DNA from: Streptomyces albospinus
Lineage (GTDB): Bacteria; Actinomycetota; Actinomycetes; Streptomycetales; Streptomycetaceae
Length of the DNA stretch: 64,000 bases
Assembly: GCF_014648695.1 (NCBI RefSeq)
Contig: NZ_BMRP01000012.1
Coordinates: 1 to 64,000, forward strand
Reading direction: 5' to 3'
In this document: positions 7,804-17,842 of the stretch, piece after piece
Numbering within the stretch: the stretch's first letter is position 1
How the letters are laid out: every line of letters begins with the position of its first letter
Program-made: the position numbers and the translations under genes
The notes under the pieces: generated by a model
What the model was told of the DNA's origin: nothing
The model's input: the letters and a program-made list of their open reading frames with translations, nothing else
Databases searched by the model: none

Positions 7804-10709
7804 TCCATCTCGAAGAGCGTGTCGGGCTTGTCCTCGACCAGCGTGGCCACGTCCGTGGTCTCCGGCAGCGTCACGTCGGGGAAGTAGAGTGTGCACAGGG
7901 TGTCAAGGCGCCCTGCCTCGGGTACAAGCCACTCTCCCTTGACCTTGGTGCACGGCATTGCGTTCACCAGACCCTGCAGCGCGGATATGAATCCGGCGTC
8001 GTTGGTGTAGCCGTGCTTGTCGAGGAATCGCTTCGCCGCCGGCATACCATCGTGCTCGGCGATGTACAGGGTCGTGTCGACTGCGTCGATGATGTAGTCG
8101 AACGAGGCAGCCTCGGGCCGTACGCCGGGTGCGCTGGAGTCGCCACCGCGCCGTACCCGCTCGCTTGGGCTAAGTAGCGTGACCTTGCCAGCGGACTTCG
8201 AGACCACCTTGGCCCTCTCGAGCGCGTCAATGTCGAGCCCGCCGACGGCGAGCGCCAAGAGACGGGCAGTGTCGAAGGGAAACTCGCGGACAGCGAAGGT
8301 GTCCCAGGCCAACAGCACGAAGTCGGTGAGTATGTCGACCTTCGCCGCCTTCCCGACCAGTCGGGAACGGCGCAGGTCCACGATCTCCTCGCGTGCCAGA
8401 GTGAGGGCTTCCTCTGGGCGCAGCAGCTTGTCGCGCCCTTCCTCATCCGGAGCCGAGGAGTAGACCGGCCAGCTCTGCGAGATCACCGAGAGCGTTGGGC
8501 CATACGTGGACAACAGCAGGTCGACGCCCTCAATCCCGTCGTGCTGGAAACGCATCGCTGCGTCACGGGCTGCACGACGAACGTCCTGCTCGATGTCATC
8601 GAGATAGAATTTCCCATCACCCTCACGGTCTTCACGCTTGCGGCACACCAGCATGATCGTCGACTGGGCTGAGTTGAGAGCCCTGATGTTGAGCCCAACC
8701 TCAGTCTCGGTGTTGACCGGCCACGAGGTCTCGATTGTGAATCCTGCCTGCAGAAGGCCCATGCCAAGGGTGTCCCACGCATTTGCCTTCTTGTGCGTGA
8801 ACATCACCGAGAGCACACCATCGCGGGTGAGGACTCTACGGCACTCGGCGAAGATGTTGGTCATCTTCGTCTCGTAGTCGAGGTCAGCGAGCTCTTGGCG
8901 ACGCTTTCCCATCGTAAGAAAGCGGGCAACGTTGGCGACAGCCTCGTTGTCCTTGTCGGTGAGGTCGTCGCGGAAGTAGTCGGGAACCAGCCGGCCGAGA
9001 GTGCGTCTCTCCCAGACATAGAAGTAGTCGGCCAGCTCCGCGTACATCACGTTGTCGTAGTAGGGCGGGTCCATGCACACGTGAGTCACGGCGCCGTCAG
9101 GAAGGGCCAGGCTTGCGCCACTTCCCTGCAGGACAGTCACCTGTCGTGTCAACCGATCATTGACGTCCGCTGGCGCGACTCCGGTTTCATCCAGCAGGCG
9201 CGCGATACCGCCATAAGCGTCAATAAGCTGGTCGAGACACCACGAGAACAGCGCGTGAGCGCCCTCGAACTCGGCGAAGGTCCACTTGAATGAGAAATCA
9301 TGGCGGTCGAAGACGCTGCGCATCTTCTGACGTGACACGTCCCAAGACGATAAGCGCGAGTTCCAGTTCAGAGCTTTACCTTGCATCAATGCCAACTGGA
9401 ACAAGACGTCGGTGGCGTCCTCACCGAGTACCTCGCGAACCTCGGCTACGAGCCTGGTGAATTCCTCGACGAAGACCCCTTGGACGAGTGCCTGCCGCCG
9501 GGTGAACATGTCGGTCCAGTAGGTGAAGCCGTAGGGCCGGATCTCGTGCTTGGGGATCAGGTCGGGGATCGCTTCGCTTGGCAGGATGCCCGTGGCGAGC
9601 CAGAGGTCCTTGACATCGGAGTATGCGGCTTCAGCGGCCGCGATGGCGTCGAGGTCGGTCTGGGTGGGGGCTCGGAAGGTGCGTTCGCCGGACGGCTTGC
9701 GGACGGCGACGGCGTAGAGGACCTGCTTCATCTGGCCAGCCTGGGCGGCCTGCTTGATGTAGTCGCCGTCGATGACGAGGCTATCGTAGGGCGAGATGGC
9801 CTTGCCGCGGGCGGTGGTTCCAGTGGAAGCGTCGGCCTCATCGACGTCCCTACCGAGGGCGACTTCGAAGATTGGCTCGGGGAGCTCGACGCCGTCGTAC
9901 TCGGTACGCATCCGAACGGCGGCTTCCTTGCCTGCGGTTTTGCGGAGCCACTTGTCGCGCAGGAGTGGTACGAGGCGGCCGGTGCGAGGGCAGGGGATGG
10001 CGTTGGCATACAGGTAAGTCGCGACGGCCTCAGCCTTGCCGCTCGGGAAGTATTCCTTGAGGCGTTCCTTGACGCGCTTGATGAGGATGCCGCCCCACTT
10101 CTTGAGCTCCGGAAGAAGGTCGAGCCCGCGGGTCGCGGGGACCTCGACACCTGCTTTGAGCACGCTCGCGGCCACGCCGTTGAGGTCGTTGGCAACGACT
10201 GGAAGCCCGAGTCGGCTGGCGGCCCACGGAATGGAACCGCCACCGGCGGTCGGGTCTGCGATCACTGGCAGCTCGCCCCAGGTGTGGATCAGCACCGCAT
10301 GAAGCAGGTCGATGTCCTTGCGCGGAATCGCGTTTCGGAAGGCTTGCTTGTAGGTGTAGGGATTGGGGATCCGCTGGCCTGTCGCGACAGCGACGTCATA
10401 CATGCGGCGGGCGGTGATGGGGTCACCCCAGATGCCGACGAGATGGAGGAGCCAGCGGCGGTAGGCGGCCTCCTCCTGGAGCTCGACGGCGTCGGGAAAC
10501 GCTTTAGCGAGCTCCTCGGACCACGCGGGGAGGACACCCGCGAGAGCGACGGCGGCGGAGGCGACGAGGGGGCGGCGGGCCCACCAGATGTGGAGGAAGG
10601 AGAGCGGGGGGAGTGCGGATGCGGCACCGCGTTCGCGGCGCGATTCGATGCCGAGCTCGGCGACAGGGAGCCAGTCCTCGATGAGGAGGCGCGGCTTGGT
10701 GCTACTCAA
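7800..10709 (-). CDS. DUF1156-type N6-adenine DNA methylase
   Basis: 969 aa. The N terminus (LIEDWLPVAELGIESRRERG, then LSFLHIWWARRPL) is the DUF1156 signature. SAM-binding motif I is DPTAGGGSIP (about residues 150-160), and catalytic motif IV is DPPYYDN (about 545-551), typical of amino-methyltransferases on adenine or N4-cytosine. The order motif I then motif IV and the length of ~950 residues fit the family. It lies 11 bases after the small second gene and overlaps the helicase by four bases. Role inferred: it modifies host DNA so that the helicase/ATPase partners act only on unmodified invaders. Confidence 0.85.
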   Translation of the reverse strand: MSSTKPRLLIEDWLPVAELGIESRRERGAASALPPLSFLHIWWARRPLVASAAVALAGVLPAWSEELAKAFPDAVELQEEAAYRRWLLHLVGIWGDPITARRMYDVAVATGQRIPNPYTYKQAFRNAIPRKDIDLLHAVLIHTWGELPVIADPTAGGGSIPWAASRLGLPVVANDLNGVAASVLKAGVEVPATRGLDLLPELKKWGGILIKRVKERLKEYFPSGKAEAVATYLYANAIPCPRTGRLVPLLRDKWLRKTAGKEAAVRMRTEYDGVELPEPIFEVALGRDVDEADASTGTTARGKAISPYDSLVIDGDYIKQAAQAGQMKQVLYAVAVRKPSGERTFRAPTQTDLDAIAAAEAAYSDVKDLWLATGILPSEAIPDLIPKHEIRPYGFTYWTDMFTRRQALVQGVFVEEFTRLVAEVREVLGEDATDVLFQLALMQGKALNWNSRLSSWDVSRQKMRSVFDRHDFSFKWTFAEFEGAHALFSWCLDQLIDAYGGIARLLDETGVAPADVNDRLTRQVTVLQGSGASLALPDGAVTHVCMDPPYYDNVMYAELADYFYVWERRTLGRLVPDYFRDDLTDKDNEAVANVARFLTMGKRRQELADLDYETKMTNIFAECRRVLTRDGVLSVMFTHKKANAWDTLGMGLLQAGFTIETSWPVNTETEVGLNIRALNSAQSTIMLVCRKREDREGDGKFYLDDIEQDVRRAARDAAMRFQHDGIEGVDLLLSTYGPTLSVISQSWPVYSSAPDEEGRDKLLRPEEALTLAREEIVDLRRSRLVGKAAKVDILTDFVLLAWDTFAVREFPFDTARLLALAVGGLDIDALERAKVVSKSAGKVTLLSPSERVRRGGDSSAPGVRPEAASFDYIIDAVDTTLYIAEHDGMPAAKRFLDKHGYTNDAGFISALQGLVNAMPCTKVKGEWLVPEAGRLDTLCTLYFPDVTLPETTDVATLVEDKPDTLFEME

Positions 10710-10720
10710 GGCGGGCTCTT

Positions 10721-11200
10721 TCAGTCGTCAGAGAGGAGGGTGCGGAGAGCCTTGCGGGCGCGGTTGGCGTCGACGCCGATGCACTTGGAGTACCAGTAGT
10801 AGGTCTCTTCGGTGCTCATGGCGTTGAGGCCGGCGACGAGTGCGCGGACGCGCTCGTGCTTGGCGATGGGCTGGGTGGCCATCAGGATCAGGGCCAGGCG
10901 TACGCCGTCGGGTTCGGCGAGCCAGATGGGTGCCTTGCGGGTGAAGGTCAGCACGCTCGGCTGGTGGCCCGATCGCCTCATGGCTGAGAAGAGGGCATCG
11001 ATGATGCGGCCGGTCTGCTGCGGGGTGAGGGTGACGACGGCCGTGGCAAGGGCAGAGCCGTCCTCGCCGTACGTCTCCTCGATAGTGAGGCCGTAGGTCT
11101 CGTTGCGGCTGGGCTTCACGATGAGGCGGAAACCGCGGACGCCGTTGATGGCAGAGAGCCGTCGGCTCGGGGCTGTCATCGTTCCCTGGAGAGTGGTCAT
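10721..11200 (-). CDS. small partner protein of the DUF499/DUF1156 operon (DUF3780/DUF7680-like position)
   Basis: 159 aa. The ATG at 11200 overlaps the stop of the ATPase gene (ATGA), so the two are translationally coupled. The sequence is a compact mixed alpha/beta domain: RGFRLIVKPSRNETYGLTIE, TLTPQQTGRIIDALFSAMRR, TRKAPIWLAEPDGVRLALIL and a C-terminal helical part with ETYYWYSKCIG. There are no catalytic motifs. In related operons a small protein annotated DUF3780 or DUF7680 holds this slot; I cannot tell which from sequence alone. It probably acts as a structural or specificity subunit. Confidence 0.65.
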   Translation of the reverse strand: MTTLQGTMTAPSRRLSAINGVRGFRLIVKPSRNETYGLTIEETYGEDGSALATAVVTLTPQQTGRIIDALFSAMRRSGHQPSVLTFTRKAPIWLAEPDGVRLALILMATQPIAKHERVRALVAGLNAMSTEETYYWYSKCIGVDANRARKALRTLLSDD

Positions 11201-14200
11201 TTGGTCACCTCGGCCGTCATCGTTGTGTTCTTCATGCCGAGCTTCTTGATGACGTCATGAATCTGGGCGATCTGCGGGTCGTCGGCGTCGAGCGCCGGGT
11301 CGAACCGGAAGGTGAGGGTGACGTCGCCGGCGACCTTGGTGGCGGCGGTTAGCGCCTTCTTGGCGTGGCCATACGCCACCTGGAAGTCGGCGCGCTCGGC
11401 GGTGCCCTGGAATTGGATGCCGCCTCCGGTGAGCCCCTTGTATTCGGCGCGGATGGTGGAACGGACCGTGATGGCCTGTTTCTGCAGCATGCCGAGCGAG
11501 GCGACGGCGAGGTCGATGTCGCTCGGGCCAGACGCGGCATCCGCGCTCACCTTCAAAGTGAGGGTTGAGATGGCGCGGATCGCATAGTCAGAGACGGCAT
11601 CGAGCAGGGCCTGCATGGCCGCGCCGCCGGGACCGTTCGCGGTGAAGGTCTTGGAGGTAGCCGTGCGAGTGGGGACCTCGACTCCGATTTCGTCGGCGGT
11701 CTCGCGGGCCAGGATATGCACAGTGTCGAGGCCCTTGCCCTTGATGGCCGAGGGCGAGAGTGCCCGGACGCCGGCAGCAGGCTCGATGTCGGTGACGACG
11801 AACCAGCCGTACTCGCTGGACTGGACGGCGGTGGCCAGCAGGTCGAGGACGTCGGTCTTGGAGGGTTCGCCGCCGCAGGCTGCCTCAAGGCGAGCGCGGA
11901 GGTCAGCGCCGGTGAGCTGGTCGCTGGTGAGCACCGAGCGGAGGTCCGTCTGGGTGGGTTTGCGGACCAGGAGTCCGCGCTTCTGTGCCTCGGTCTTGGT
12001 CATGACCTCGGCGTCGGCGCTGAAGGTGATCGACATGCCGGCCTGATTGTTGGCCGTGTATGCCTTACCGCTGGCCGAGTCGTAGTAGACCCAGTCATCG
12101 TGGTTGACACCGTTGACGATCGCGTCACGCAGCAGGGAGGTGTTGCGGACGATGGACGCCTTATGGTCGGACCAGAAGTAGTCGGCGATCGCGGCCGTGC
12201 TCGTGGCCTCCTTGTGTGCCCAGGTTCGGTTGCGCAGGAAGGACGCGGTGAACGGGCTGGTACGAACCTTCTCCTCGTCGGTCAGCAACGTGATGACCGC
12301 AGAGGTGGAATTCTTCGGGTCGCCCTGGGCCTGGGCGGGAAGCTCACGGTGGCGCAGGTAGCCGGTGGCCTTCTCATCGGCTGGGTAGTAGATGTGCTTG
12401 AAGCAGCGGGTGACCGCGATGCGTGCCTGGAGACGGGCCTCCTTGTCGTATGCCTCGACCTTCTTGCCGACTCCCTCGCTGAACTGACTGAGCCGGTGGG
12501 TATCGGCAGCGAGGTTGTTGGAGGCGATCAGGGCCCGTGCACGGTCCTTGAGCACGTGGACCTGCTCAGCGTCGGCCAGGGCGAAAACCAGGGAGTTGCG
12601 GTACTTGCGCGGCGCGCCGACCGACCCAACCTTGTCGAGCATCTCCACGATCTGGGTCGGCGGCTGGTCAGCGTGGGCCGGGTCGACGGTGACGACATCG
12701 TGGTCGAGCACGACCACGCGCAGTGCGTCCTTGTCTGGGATCTCGGCAGGGCCTGACGGGAAATGGATCGCGGTAACGCCGCCGTCATTCGCAAACGCCT
12801 TCTGTATCAGGCTGTCAACTTCCGCGGCGACCGCGGTGTTGGCGACGTTGCGCTTCTCCGTCTCGATGATGGCGTTGACATTGGGCTCGATGTTGAAGCG
12901 CCAGCGAGCACCGTCGTACGACAGGTGCCAGAAGACCTTCTCCGACTCGGTGAGCGCCTTCTCGAAGATGGTGGCGTCCTCGCCGGGGCGCAGGGTGCCG
13001 ACCAGCCAGTCGTTGCGGCCCGCCCCTGCGGTGGAGACCATTTCCAGGGAGTGAGTGAACACGGTGCGGGTAACGCGGGTGACGTAGATGGGCTTGCCGG
13101 GGAAGACCTCGGCATCGACGACTGCCGCGTGCGAGGCTTTGGAGGCGAAGTCGCCCTTGGCCACGCTCGCGAACTCAGCGCGCTGGAGGCCGTCGGTGAG
13201 ATGGTTAAGGACCGGCTCGTTGGAATAGTCGATGTCGCCGACGTTGATGATCGCTGCGTCATCGTTGGTGGCGTAGATGTTGGCCACGACCTCGGCCAGG
13301 AGCTTCAAGGCACCGCGGGCGCGCTGGAAATCGGTGATGTTGCCCAGACGCTTGTCGAGCACGCGGACCAGCTCGGGGTGAAACGGGTAGGTCTTGGTGA
13401 CCAAGTTGCCGTAGGAAGCCGGGTGCTCGGCACCGCCGGCGAGTTGCTCGGTCTCGGAGAGCTGTTCGTATAAGCCCCGGTAGGCATCCCCGGCTGCCCT
13501 GGCGGCATCCTCGTCGACGGAGGCGAAGATGCGCTTCTTGAGAATTTCTCCGATCTCGGTGTCGTCGGCCGGTGTGATCACCGCGCTCGGTCGCACCGCA
13601 CGGGCCAGCACGTCGCCAGTCTCCTGGGCAGCCTTGACCGAGGCTGCATTGGCGGCGTCGGCCCTTTCCTTCTCCTCACCGGTCAGCTCACTGATCTCGG
13701 TGGTCTCTGCACCGAACGCGTTCGTGGTCGCAGCCAGGGTGATGATGACCGAGACCTTGTTGGTCGGGTCGGAAGCGACCTCGAAGAGGTTGCCGAGGAA
13801 GACGGGTATTGCGCCAGCCATGCGGCGTACGTCCTCGCTGCCAGAGGAGGTCACTGCACGCAGGTGCTTGGCGATCTCGTCGACGATCACTACCGTCGGC
13901 TTGCCACAGAAGGCGGCCTTGATCGTGGCGGTGCCTGGAGCCGTGCGTTGGGTGTCGTTCGCCTCCATCACAGCGAACGCGTCGTCGCCGATTTGGGCGG
14001 CCATCTCACCCCACATCGTGTAGGTGCGATGGCCGTTGGTCTCGATGCCCGCGGTGGGGTCGAGAGCATCGCCGACCAGGGCCGCGATTTGGACCGGGCC
14101 GTCGGGAAGCAGGATCGGATCCAGGAATTCAGCGATGTTGGACGGCCGGGCACCCTTGGCGAGATGGTAGACGGCGGTCAGGCCGTGAGTCTTACCGCCA

Positions 14201-14478
14201 CCGAACGAGGTCGTGGGGCGAAGCACGCCGTTCTCCCCTGCGACACCCTTCGCTCCGCTCAGGCGGCCGAAGGTCTTGGTAAGCAGCGTCTTAAGGCCGC
14301 TCGTGGGGTAGGTCTGCGCGAAGAACGCTTGCGCGTCGCCATACACCGGATAGTGCTCCGCGTCGCGGACCACCTTGTCCAGCTGCGCTGCGAAGTGGTT
14401 GTCCGCTAACCCGCCTTCAAGTACATCCTCCCTCGGAACACACACCTTCCGCAGGGCTTCTAAGCTCGACGCTGCCAT
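11197..14478 (-). CDS. DUF499-type AAA ATPase, first gene of the defence operon
   Basis: About 1093 aa from the ATG at 14478, which has GGCAGGAGAGG just upstream; a longer start at 14565 has no support. P-loop: TSFGGGKTHGL (about residues 87-98). Walker B: TVVIVDEIAKHL (about 192-203), followed by a sensor-like stretch SVIITLAATTNAFG. The rest is a long helical and mixed region without motifs I can name. DUF499 proteins are large ATPases found with DUF1156 methylases and PLD/SNF2 helicases in bacterial defence islands. The operon is probably transcribed from about 14.5 kb leftwards. Confidence 0.8.
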   Translation of the reverse strand: MAASSLEALRKVCVPREDVLEGGLADNHFAAQLDKVVRDAEHYPVYGDAQAFFAQTYPTSGLKTLLTKTFGRLSGAKGVAGENGVLRPTTSFGGGKTHGLTAVYHLAKGARPSNIAEFLDPILLPDGPVQIAALVGDALDPTAGIETNGHRTYTMWGEMAAQIGDDAFAVMEANDTQRTAPGTATIKAAFCGKPTVVIVDEIAKHLRAVTSSGSEDVRRMAGAIPVFLGNLFEVASDPTNKVSVIITLAATTNAFGAETTEISELTGEEKERADAANAASVKAAQETGDVLARAVRPSAVITPADDTEIGEILKKRIFASVDEDAARAAGDAYRGLYEQLSETEQLAGGAEHPASYGNLVTKTYPFHPELVRVLDKRLGNITDFQRARGALKLLAEVVANIYATNDDAAIINVGDIDYSNEPVLNHLTDGLQRAEFASVAKGDFASKASHAAVVDAEVFPGKPIYVTRVTRTVFTHSLEMVSTAGAGRNDWLVGTLRPGEDATIFEKALTESEKVFWHLSYDGARWRFNIEPNVNAIIETEKRNVANTAVAAEVDSLIQKAFANDGGVTAIHFPSGPAEIPDKDALRVVVLDHDVVTVDPAHADQPPTQIVEMLDKVGSVGAPRKYRNSLVFALADAEQVHVLKDRARALIASNNLAADTHRLSQFSEGVGKKVEAYDKEARLQARIAVTRCFKHIYYPADEKATGYLRHRELPAQAQGDPKNSTSAVITLLTDEEKVRTSPFTASFLRNRTWAHKEATSTAAIADYFWSDHKASIVRNTSLLRDAIVNGVNHDDWVYYDSASGKAYTANNQAGMSITFSADAEVMTKTEAQKRGLLVRKPTQTDLRSVLTSDQLTGADLRARLEAACGGEPSKTDVLDLLATAVQSSEYGWFVVTDIEPAAGVRALSPSAIKGKGLDTVHILARETADEIGVEVPTRTATSKTFTANGPGGAAMQALLDAVSDYAIRAISTLTLKVSADAASGPSDIDLAVASLGMLQKQAITVRSTIRAEYKGLTGGGIQFQGTAERADFQVAYGHAKKALTAATKVAGDVTLTFRFDPALDADDPQIAQIHDVIKKLGMKNTTMTAEVTK

Positions 14479-14655
14479 GCCTCTCCTGCCCCCAGACGCC
14501 GTGCACGCGGCACCCCTCTTGTGAATCATGCGATTGTAAGTCACCGGCGATGAGTGCAGCTTCAATGAGGGGGCTGTCGACCAAGAGGTGAGTACGAGTC
14601 AGTGACGGTAGGGCAGCCGGTAGTTGCGGATGGATTCCTGCCGTTCGTGCCAGGC

Positions 14656-15339
14656 TCAGCAAGTGTCGAAGTCGCCGTCGTTGCGCGGACGGCGAGCCTG
14701 CAGGACAGTGTCGGGTCGGCACACCGGGCAGGCCACCGTGACCATGTCCGTCCTGCCGAGCGCCGCGAGCGCCTCCTCGTCGGACACCATGCCGCCCATC
14801 GACTGCGCCCGCGCGCAGTCCGGGCGGTGGAGGTATGCCTCGACCCAGCCGTCTTGGGGGGTGGCGGGGAGAGGCGCCATCGCTTGTGCTTCTCGGGTGA
14901 GGGAAGGTCGAGGCTGGTGTAGTTGACCCCGGGTAGACCCTGGACCACGGGGAACGGTGCGCTGAAGGTGACCGTGCGGGACGTCAGGGTCGACCCGCAG
15001 CGACGGTCATCAACCCGGTCGGGCAGCTCGATCTGCAGGTCGTACCACCACGTGCCCGAGCGGTCGCGGCGCTGGCGCAGTACTGCCACCTTGACGGGTC
15101 GAATCAGTATTCGCTTCGCCGACGTGCTTGATCGCCGAGCGTGCAGTGACCGGGTCCTCGCACGCACTCCAGATTTCGTGGACGAAGACAGAGGTAGCGA
15201 GTTCCATCTGGCCGGCGCGCAACTCGTTGACCTGCTGATTTTCCTCGTCGTTCCAGCCTGGGGAGTCAGGGCGCCTCGACTCGAAGTAGCGCCCACCTTC
15301 CTTGGTGTGCGACCAGCCCAGCAGGGGCTTCCCCACCAA
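14656..15339 (-). pseudogene. broken Streptomyces hypothetical gene (DUF6233-like C terminus)
   Basis: Three minus-strand frames together give one plausible protein: FESRRPDSPGWNDEENQQVN and TSVFVHEIWSACEDPVTA in the first, VKVAVLRQRRDRSGTWWYDL and LPGVNYTSLDLPSPEK in the second, and AYLHRPDCARAQSMGGMVSD plus ALAALGRTDMVTVACPVCRP in the third. The last block, a His/Cys pattern followed by EALAAL and CPVC, resembles the end of DUF6233-type proteins. At least two frameshifts separate the pieces (near 15090 and 14880). It lies just upstream of the defence operon and may once have preceded it. Confidence 0.5.
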
Positions 15340-15448
15340 GTTCTAGTGTTCAGCTTCCAGGTGCCAGCCCCGACCACACGGGGTTAGCGTCGAAGGAGGT
15401 GCTGTCGCGCAGGAGGAGTCGCGACGCGCGAGAAGGGATCCGTGCGCT

Positions 15449-17320
15449 GTGTTGGCCTTCAGTACGCGGGGCTGGGATCGGTTCTTCGCCGAGTGGGTGA
15501 TGCCAACCGTCCAGTTGTTGATTCCCGCTGTGCTCGCCCTGCTGATACTGCTGGCCCTGGCCGGCCTGATCACGCGCTGGCTGGTGGCCACGAAGGCGCA
15601 GGCGTGGCCACCGGTCTTGTGCTGGATTTGGGGCGTTGCCGGCGCGCTGGCCATCACCGCGGCTGCGGCGTTTTTCTCCATGTTTCCGATGTTCGAGCCG
15701 TTCGGCCCGGGCCTCTGGCTGTCGTGGGCTGGAGGCGTGCTGTGCGCAGCCGGTGGGTTACTCATCGCGCACGCGGCAGGTTGCCTGCGCTGGACCAGCC
15801 TGCCTGCCGGCCACCAGGTGATGCCCGTGCCATCAGCCGTGTTCTGCGCGCTTGCATGGGCGGCGCTGTTCAGCTGCTTCTACTCATGGGGATCGCGCCA
15901 TCGCCTGGTTGTCGCGGAGATCAGCCTGGCCATGCTCGGCGTGGTAGCAATCGGGCTCTCCCTGGGACAGAACCTGAGACTCCAGGTGATAGTCCGGAAC
16001 GCCCACGGCACAACCGACGTCGCCGCCTCCGAGTACGTGATGGCACGCCTGCAGTCGCTTGGATCGAAGCCCTCAGCCAGTCCCGACGTCGCGCGAGAGA
16101 CCGATCTGAGCCGGCTGCGCAGTGAAGATCTAAGCGCGATACCCGCGGGCGCCATCGCCGGCACTCTCGCAAAGATCATGTACGCCGTCCAGCCAGGCCT
16201 CACCTGGCGGGCCAACGTCACCCTGGTAGACCCGGACCGGGCCACCGTCGCACTGACCCGTAACAACCGGCTCGTGGCAACCACCGCCGTCAGCCGCGCA
16301 GCGCTACGTCTGCCTGGGTGCCCGAGAGACCTCGCAGCACCCCAGCTGGAACACGAGCAAGGCCGAAACCGGGCCCAGCTGCTTACCGCGACTGCCGCGT
16401 TCGTCCTTGTCCGTCTGAGCCAGTGCCATCCTCAACGGCTCGAACCCGCCCTATGCGGAGCCCAGAGGTGGAAGAGCGTCGCCCTGCAGCTCATCGCCAA
16501 CGAGCCTGCCCTGTCCGGAGACGACCCTGCTCTGCGCGTCTACTTGCTGCGGAAGGCCGTCAACCTCGACCCCGGATATGGCCTCGCCCGAATCGCCTAC
16601 CTGAACGAGCTGATTCTCGGCCCCACCGGCCCGGCCAATCGCTTCCGTTTCGCCCGCATGCTGGACCAGGAACTGCAACTAACAAAGAGAGAGGGTGACC
16701 CCCAGGAGGGGTGCAAGGCAGGCTGGGAATTCCCGAGACTGCAGATCTGCTACAGCAGCACCGCCCTGCGCATCAACGGCGTCCTGCACGAACTGGCGGA
16801 AGCCGACGGCACGCTCTCACCGGATGGCCGAAGCGCCCTCCTCACGGCCAAAGCTCGCGTCGCGACCCTCAAGACCGACGCCAAGGCCATCGCCCAGCTA
16901 CCAGACGGCAACAACGACACAGCCAAAGACTTCGCCGTCTACCTCGCTCCGGTCGCCGAGGGCCTCAGCAGTGCCATAGACCTTCTCGTGCAGCGCTGCC
17001 AGCTTCCCGACGGGCAGCCGGAGAACCCGCCCGACGTCACGCCCTCGTCACCGGACTTCCAGTACCAGCGGGCCTGCCTCGCCGCTGTGGAATACCTCGA
17101 AGGGGGGCCCAATCGGCAGCTCGGTCAGCTACTCGACTGCCTCCTGTATGCCGGGCGGCCGAACAGCATAGTCCAACGCGACGTCTCCTTCACCCAGCTC
17201 CTCAAGCAAGACCCCGAAGGCCAGCAGATCCGCACTACGCTCGGCATCGACGAGCACTCCTCATTCACGAGGTACACACACAGGCTGACTGAGTGGTGGA
17301 AGCAGCGCTGTTCCAGCTGA
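15449..17320 (+). CDS. multi-membrane-segment protein of unknown function with large soluble C-terminal domain
   Basis: 623 aa from GTG 15449. The first ~175 residues hold about five hydrophobic segments (for example VQLLIPAVLALLILLALAGL, WIWGVAGALAITAAAAFF, GGVLCAAGGLLIAHAAG, AVFCALAWAALFSCFY and ISLAMLGVVAIGLSLG). The remaining ~450 residues are soluble and mostly helical, with stretches such as LRVYLLRKAVNLDPGYGLAR that recall TPR-type repeats. No enzymatic motif was found. It lies upstream of, and divergent from, the defence operon, and ends before an IS relic. A role as membrane sensor or effector of the neighbouring system is possible but only inferred. Confidence 0.6.
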   Translation: MLAFSTRGWDRFFAEWVMPTVQLLIPAVLALLILLALAGLITRWLVATKAQAWPPVLCWIWGVAGALAITAAAAFFSMFPMFEPFGPGLWLSWAGGVLCAAGGLLIAHAAGCLRWTSLPAGHQVMPVPSAVFCALAWAALFSCFYSWGSRHRLVVAEISLAMLGVVAIGLSLGQNLRLQVIVRNAHGTTDVAASEYVMARLQSLGSKPSASPDVARETDLSRLRSEDLSAIPAGAIAGTLAKIMYAVQPGLTWRANVTLVDPDRATVALTRNNRLVATTAVSRAALRLPGCPRDLAAPQLEHEQGRNRAQLLTATAAFVLVRLSQCHPQRLEPALCGAQRWKSVALQLIANEPALSGDDPALRVYLLRKAVNLDPGYGLARIAYLNELILGPTGPANRFRFARMLDQELQLTKREGDPQEGCKAGWEFPRLQICYSSTALRINGVLHELAEADGTLSPDGRSALLTAKARVATLKTDAKAIAQLPDGNNDTAKDFAVYLAPVAEGLSSAIDLLVQRCQLPDGQPENPPDVTPSSPDFQYQRACLAAVEYLEGGPNRQLGQLLDCLLYAGRPNSIVQRDVSFTQLLKQDPEGQQIRTTLGIDEHSSFTRYTHRLTEWWKQRCSS

Positions 17321-17842
17321 CGACCTGAGGCTCAGGGAGATGTCAGGCGCTTGCTCAGGTCATCGTCAGCGGGGCCGCCCGGCGAGGCTGCGACCCCGGA
17401 AGTCAGGAGTGGTAGTTGTACTACCTTGGGACAGCGGACTCGGCACCCGCACCACTCGCCATTCGCTCGACTGACGCTTGAACACGCTCAATCATCAGGG
17501 AATGCGGCTCCACCTACCACGGCAGTCGCTTGCGCAGGGCAGACAACTCCGACCGGACGGTGTGCAGCTGCTCTTGGGCGTCCACCAGGTCCGCAGAAAG
17601 TCGAACTTTTCAGCCACCGCGGCTCGACCCTACCCAGGAAACGGACGTGAGTTTGATTCGCGGTTGGGGGCCGGTCCGACCCCCGCCTCTCCTCGTCCGG
17701 GTGATGTTCCCGGTGAAGAACCCTGCGGGCTGGTAGAGGTGGGCTCGCTCGTGACCTACTTCAGGGAGGCAGGAATGCCCGCCAGTGCGTGGACGGACGA
17801 GGTGCTGGACGACCACCACCGGATGCCGGATCGATAGGGAGA
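17321..17842 (+). other. intergenic stretch, no supported gene
   Basis: Open frames here are short, overlap one another on both strands and lack ribosome sites. The right end leads into an IS3-type transposase relic, so part of this stretch may be eroded insertion-sequence DNA, but nothing can be read in a single frame. Confidence 0.35.

Noticed and set aside
9381..10799. A 472-codon open frame on the plus strand opposite the DUF1156 methylase
   Set aside because: High-GC antisense shadow: no ribosome site, composition follows the opposite gene's third positions, and the methylase on the other strand has clear motifs.
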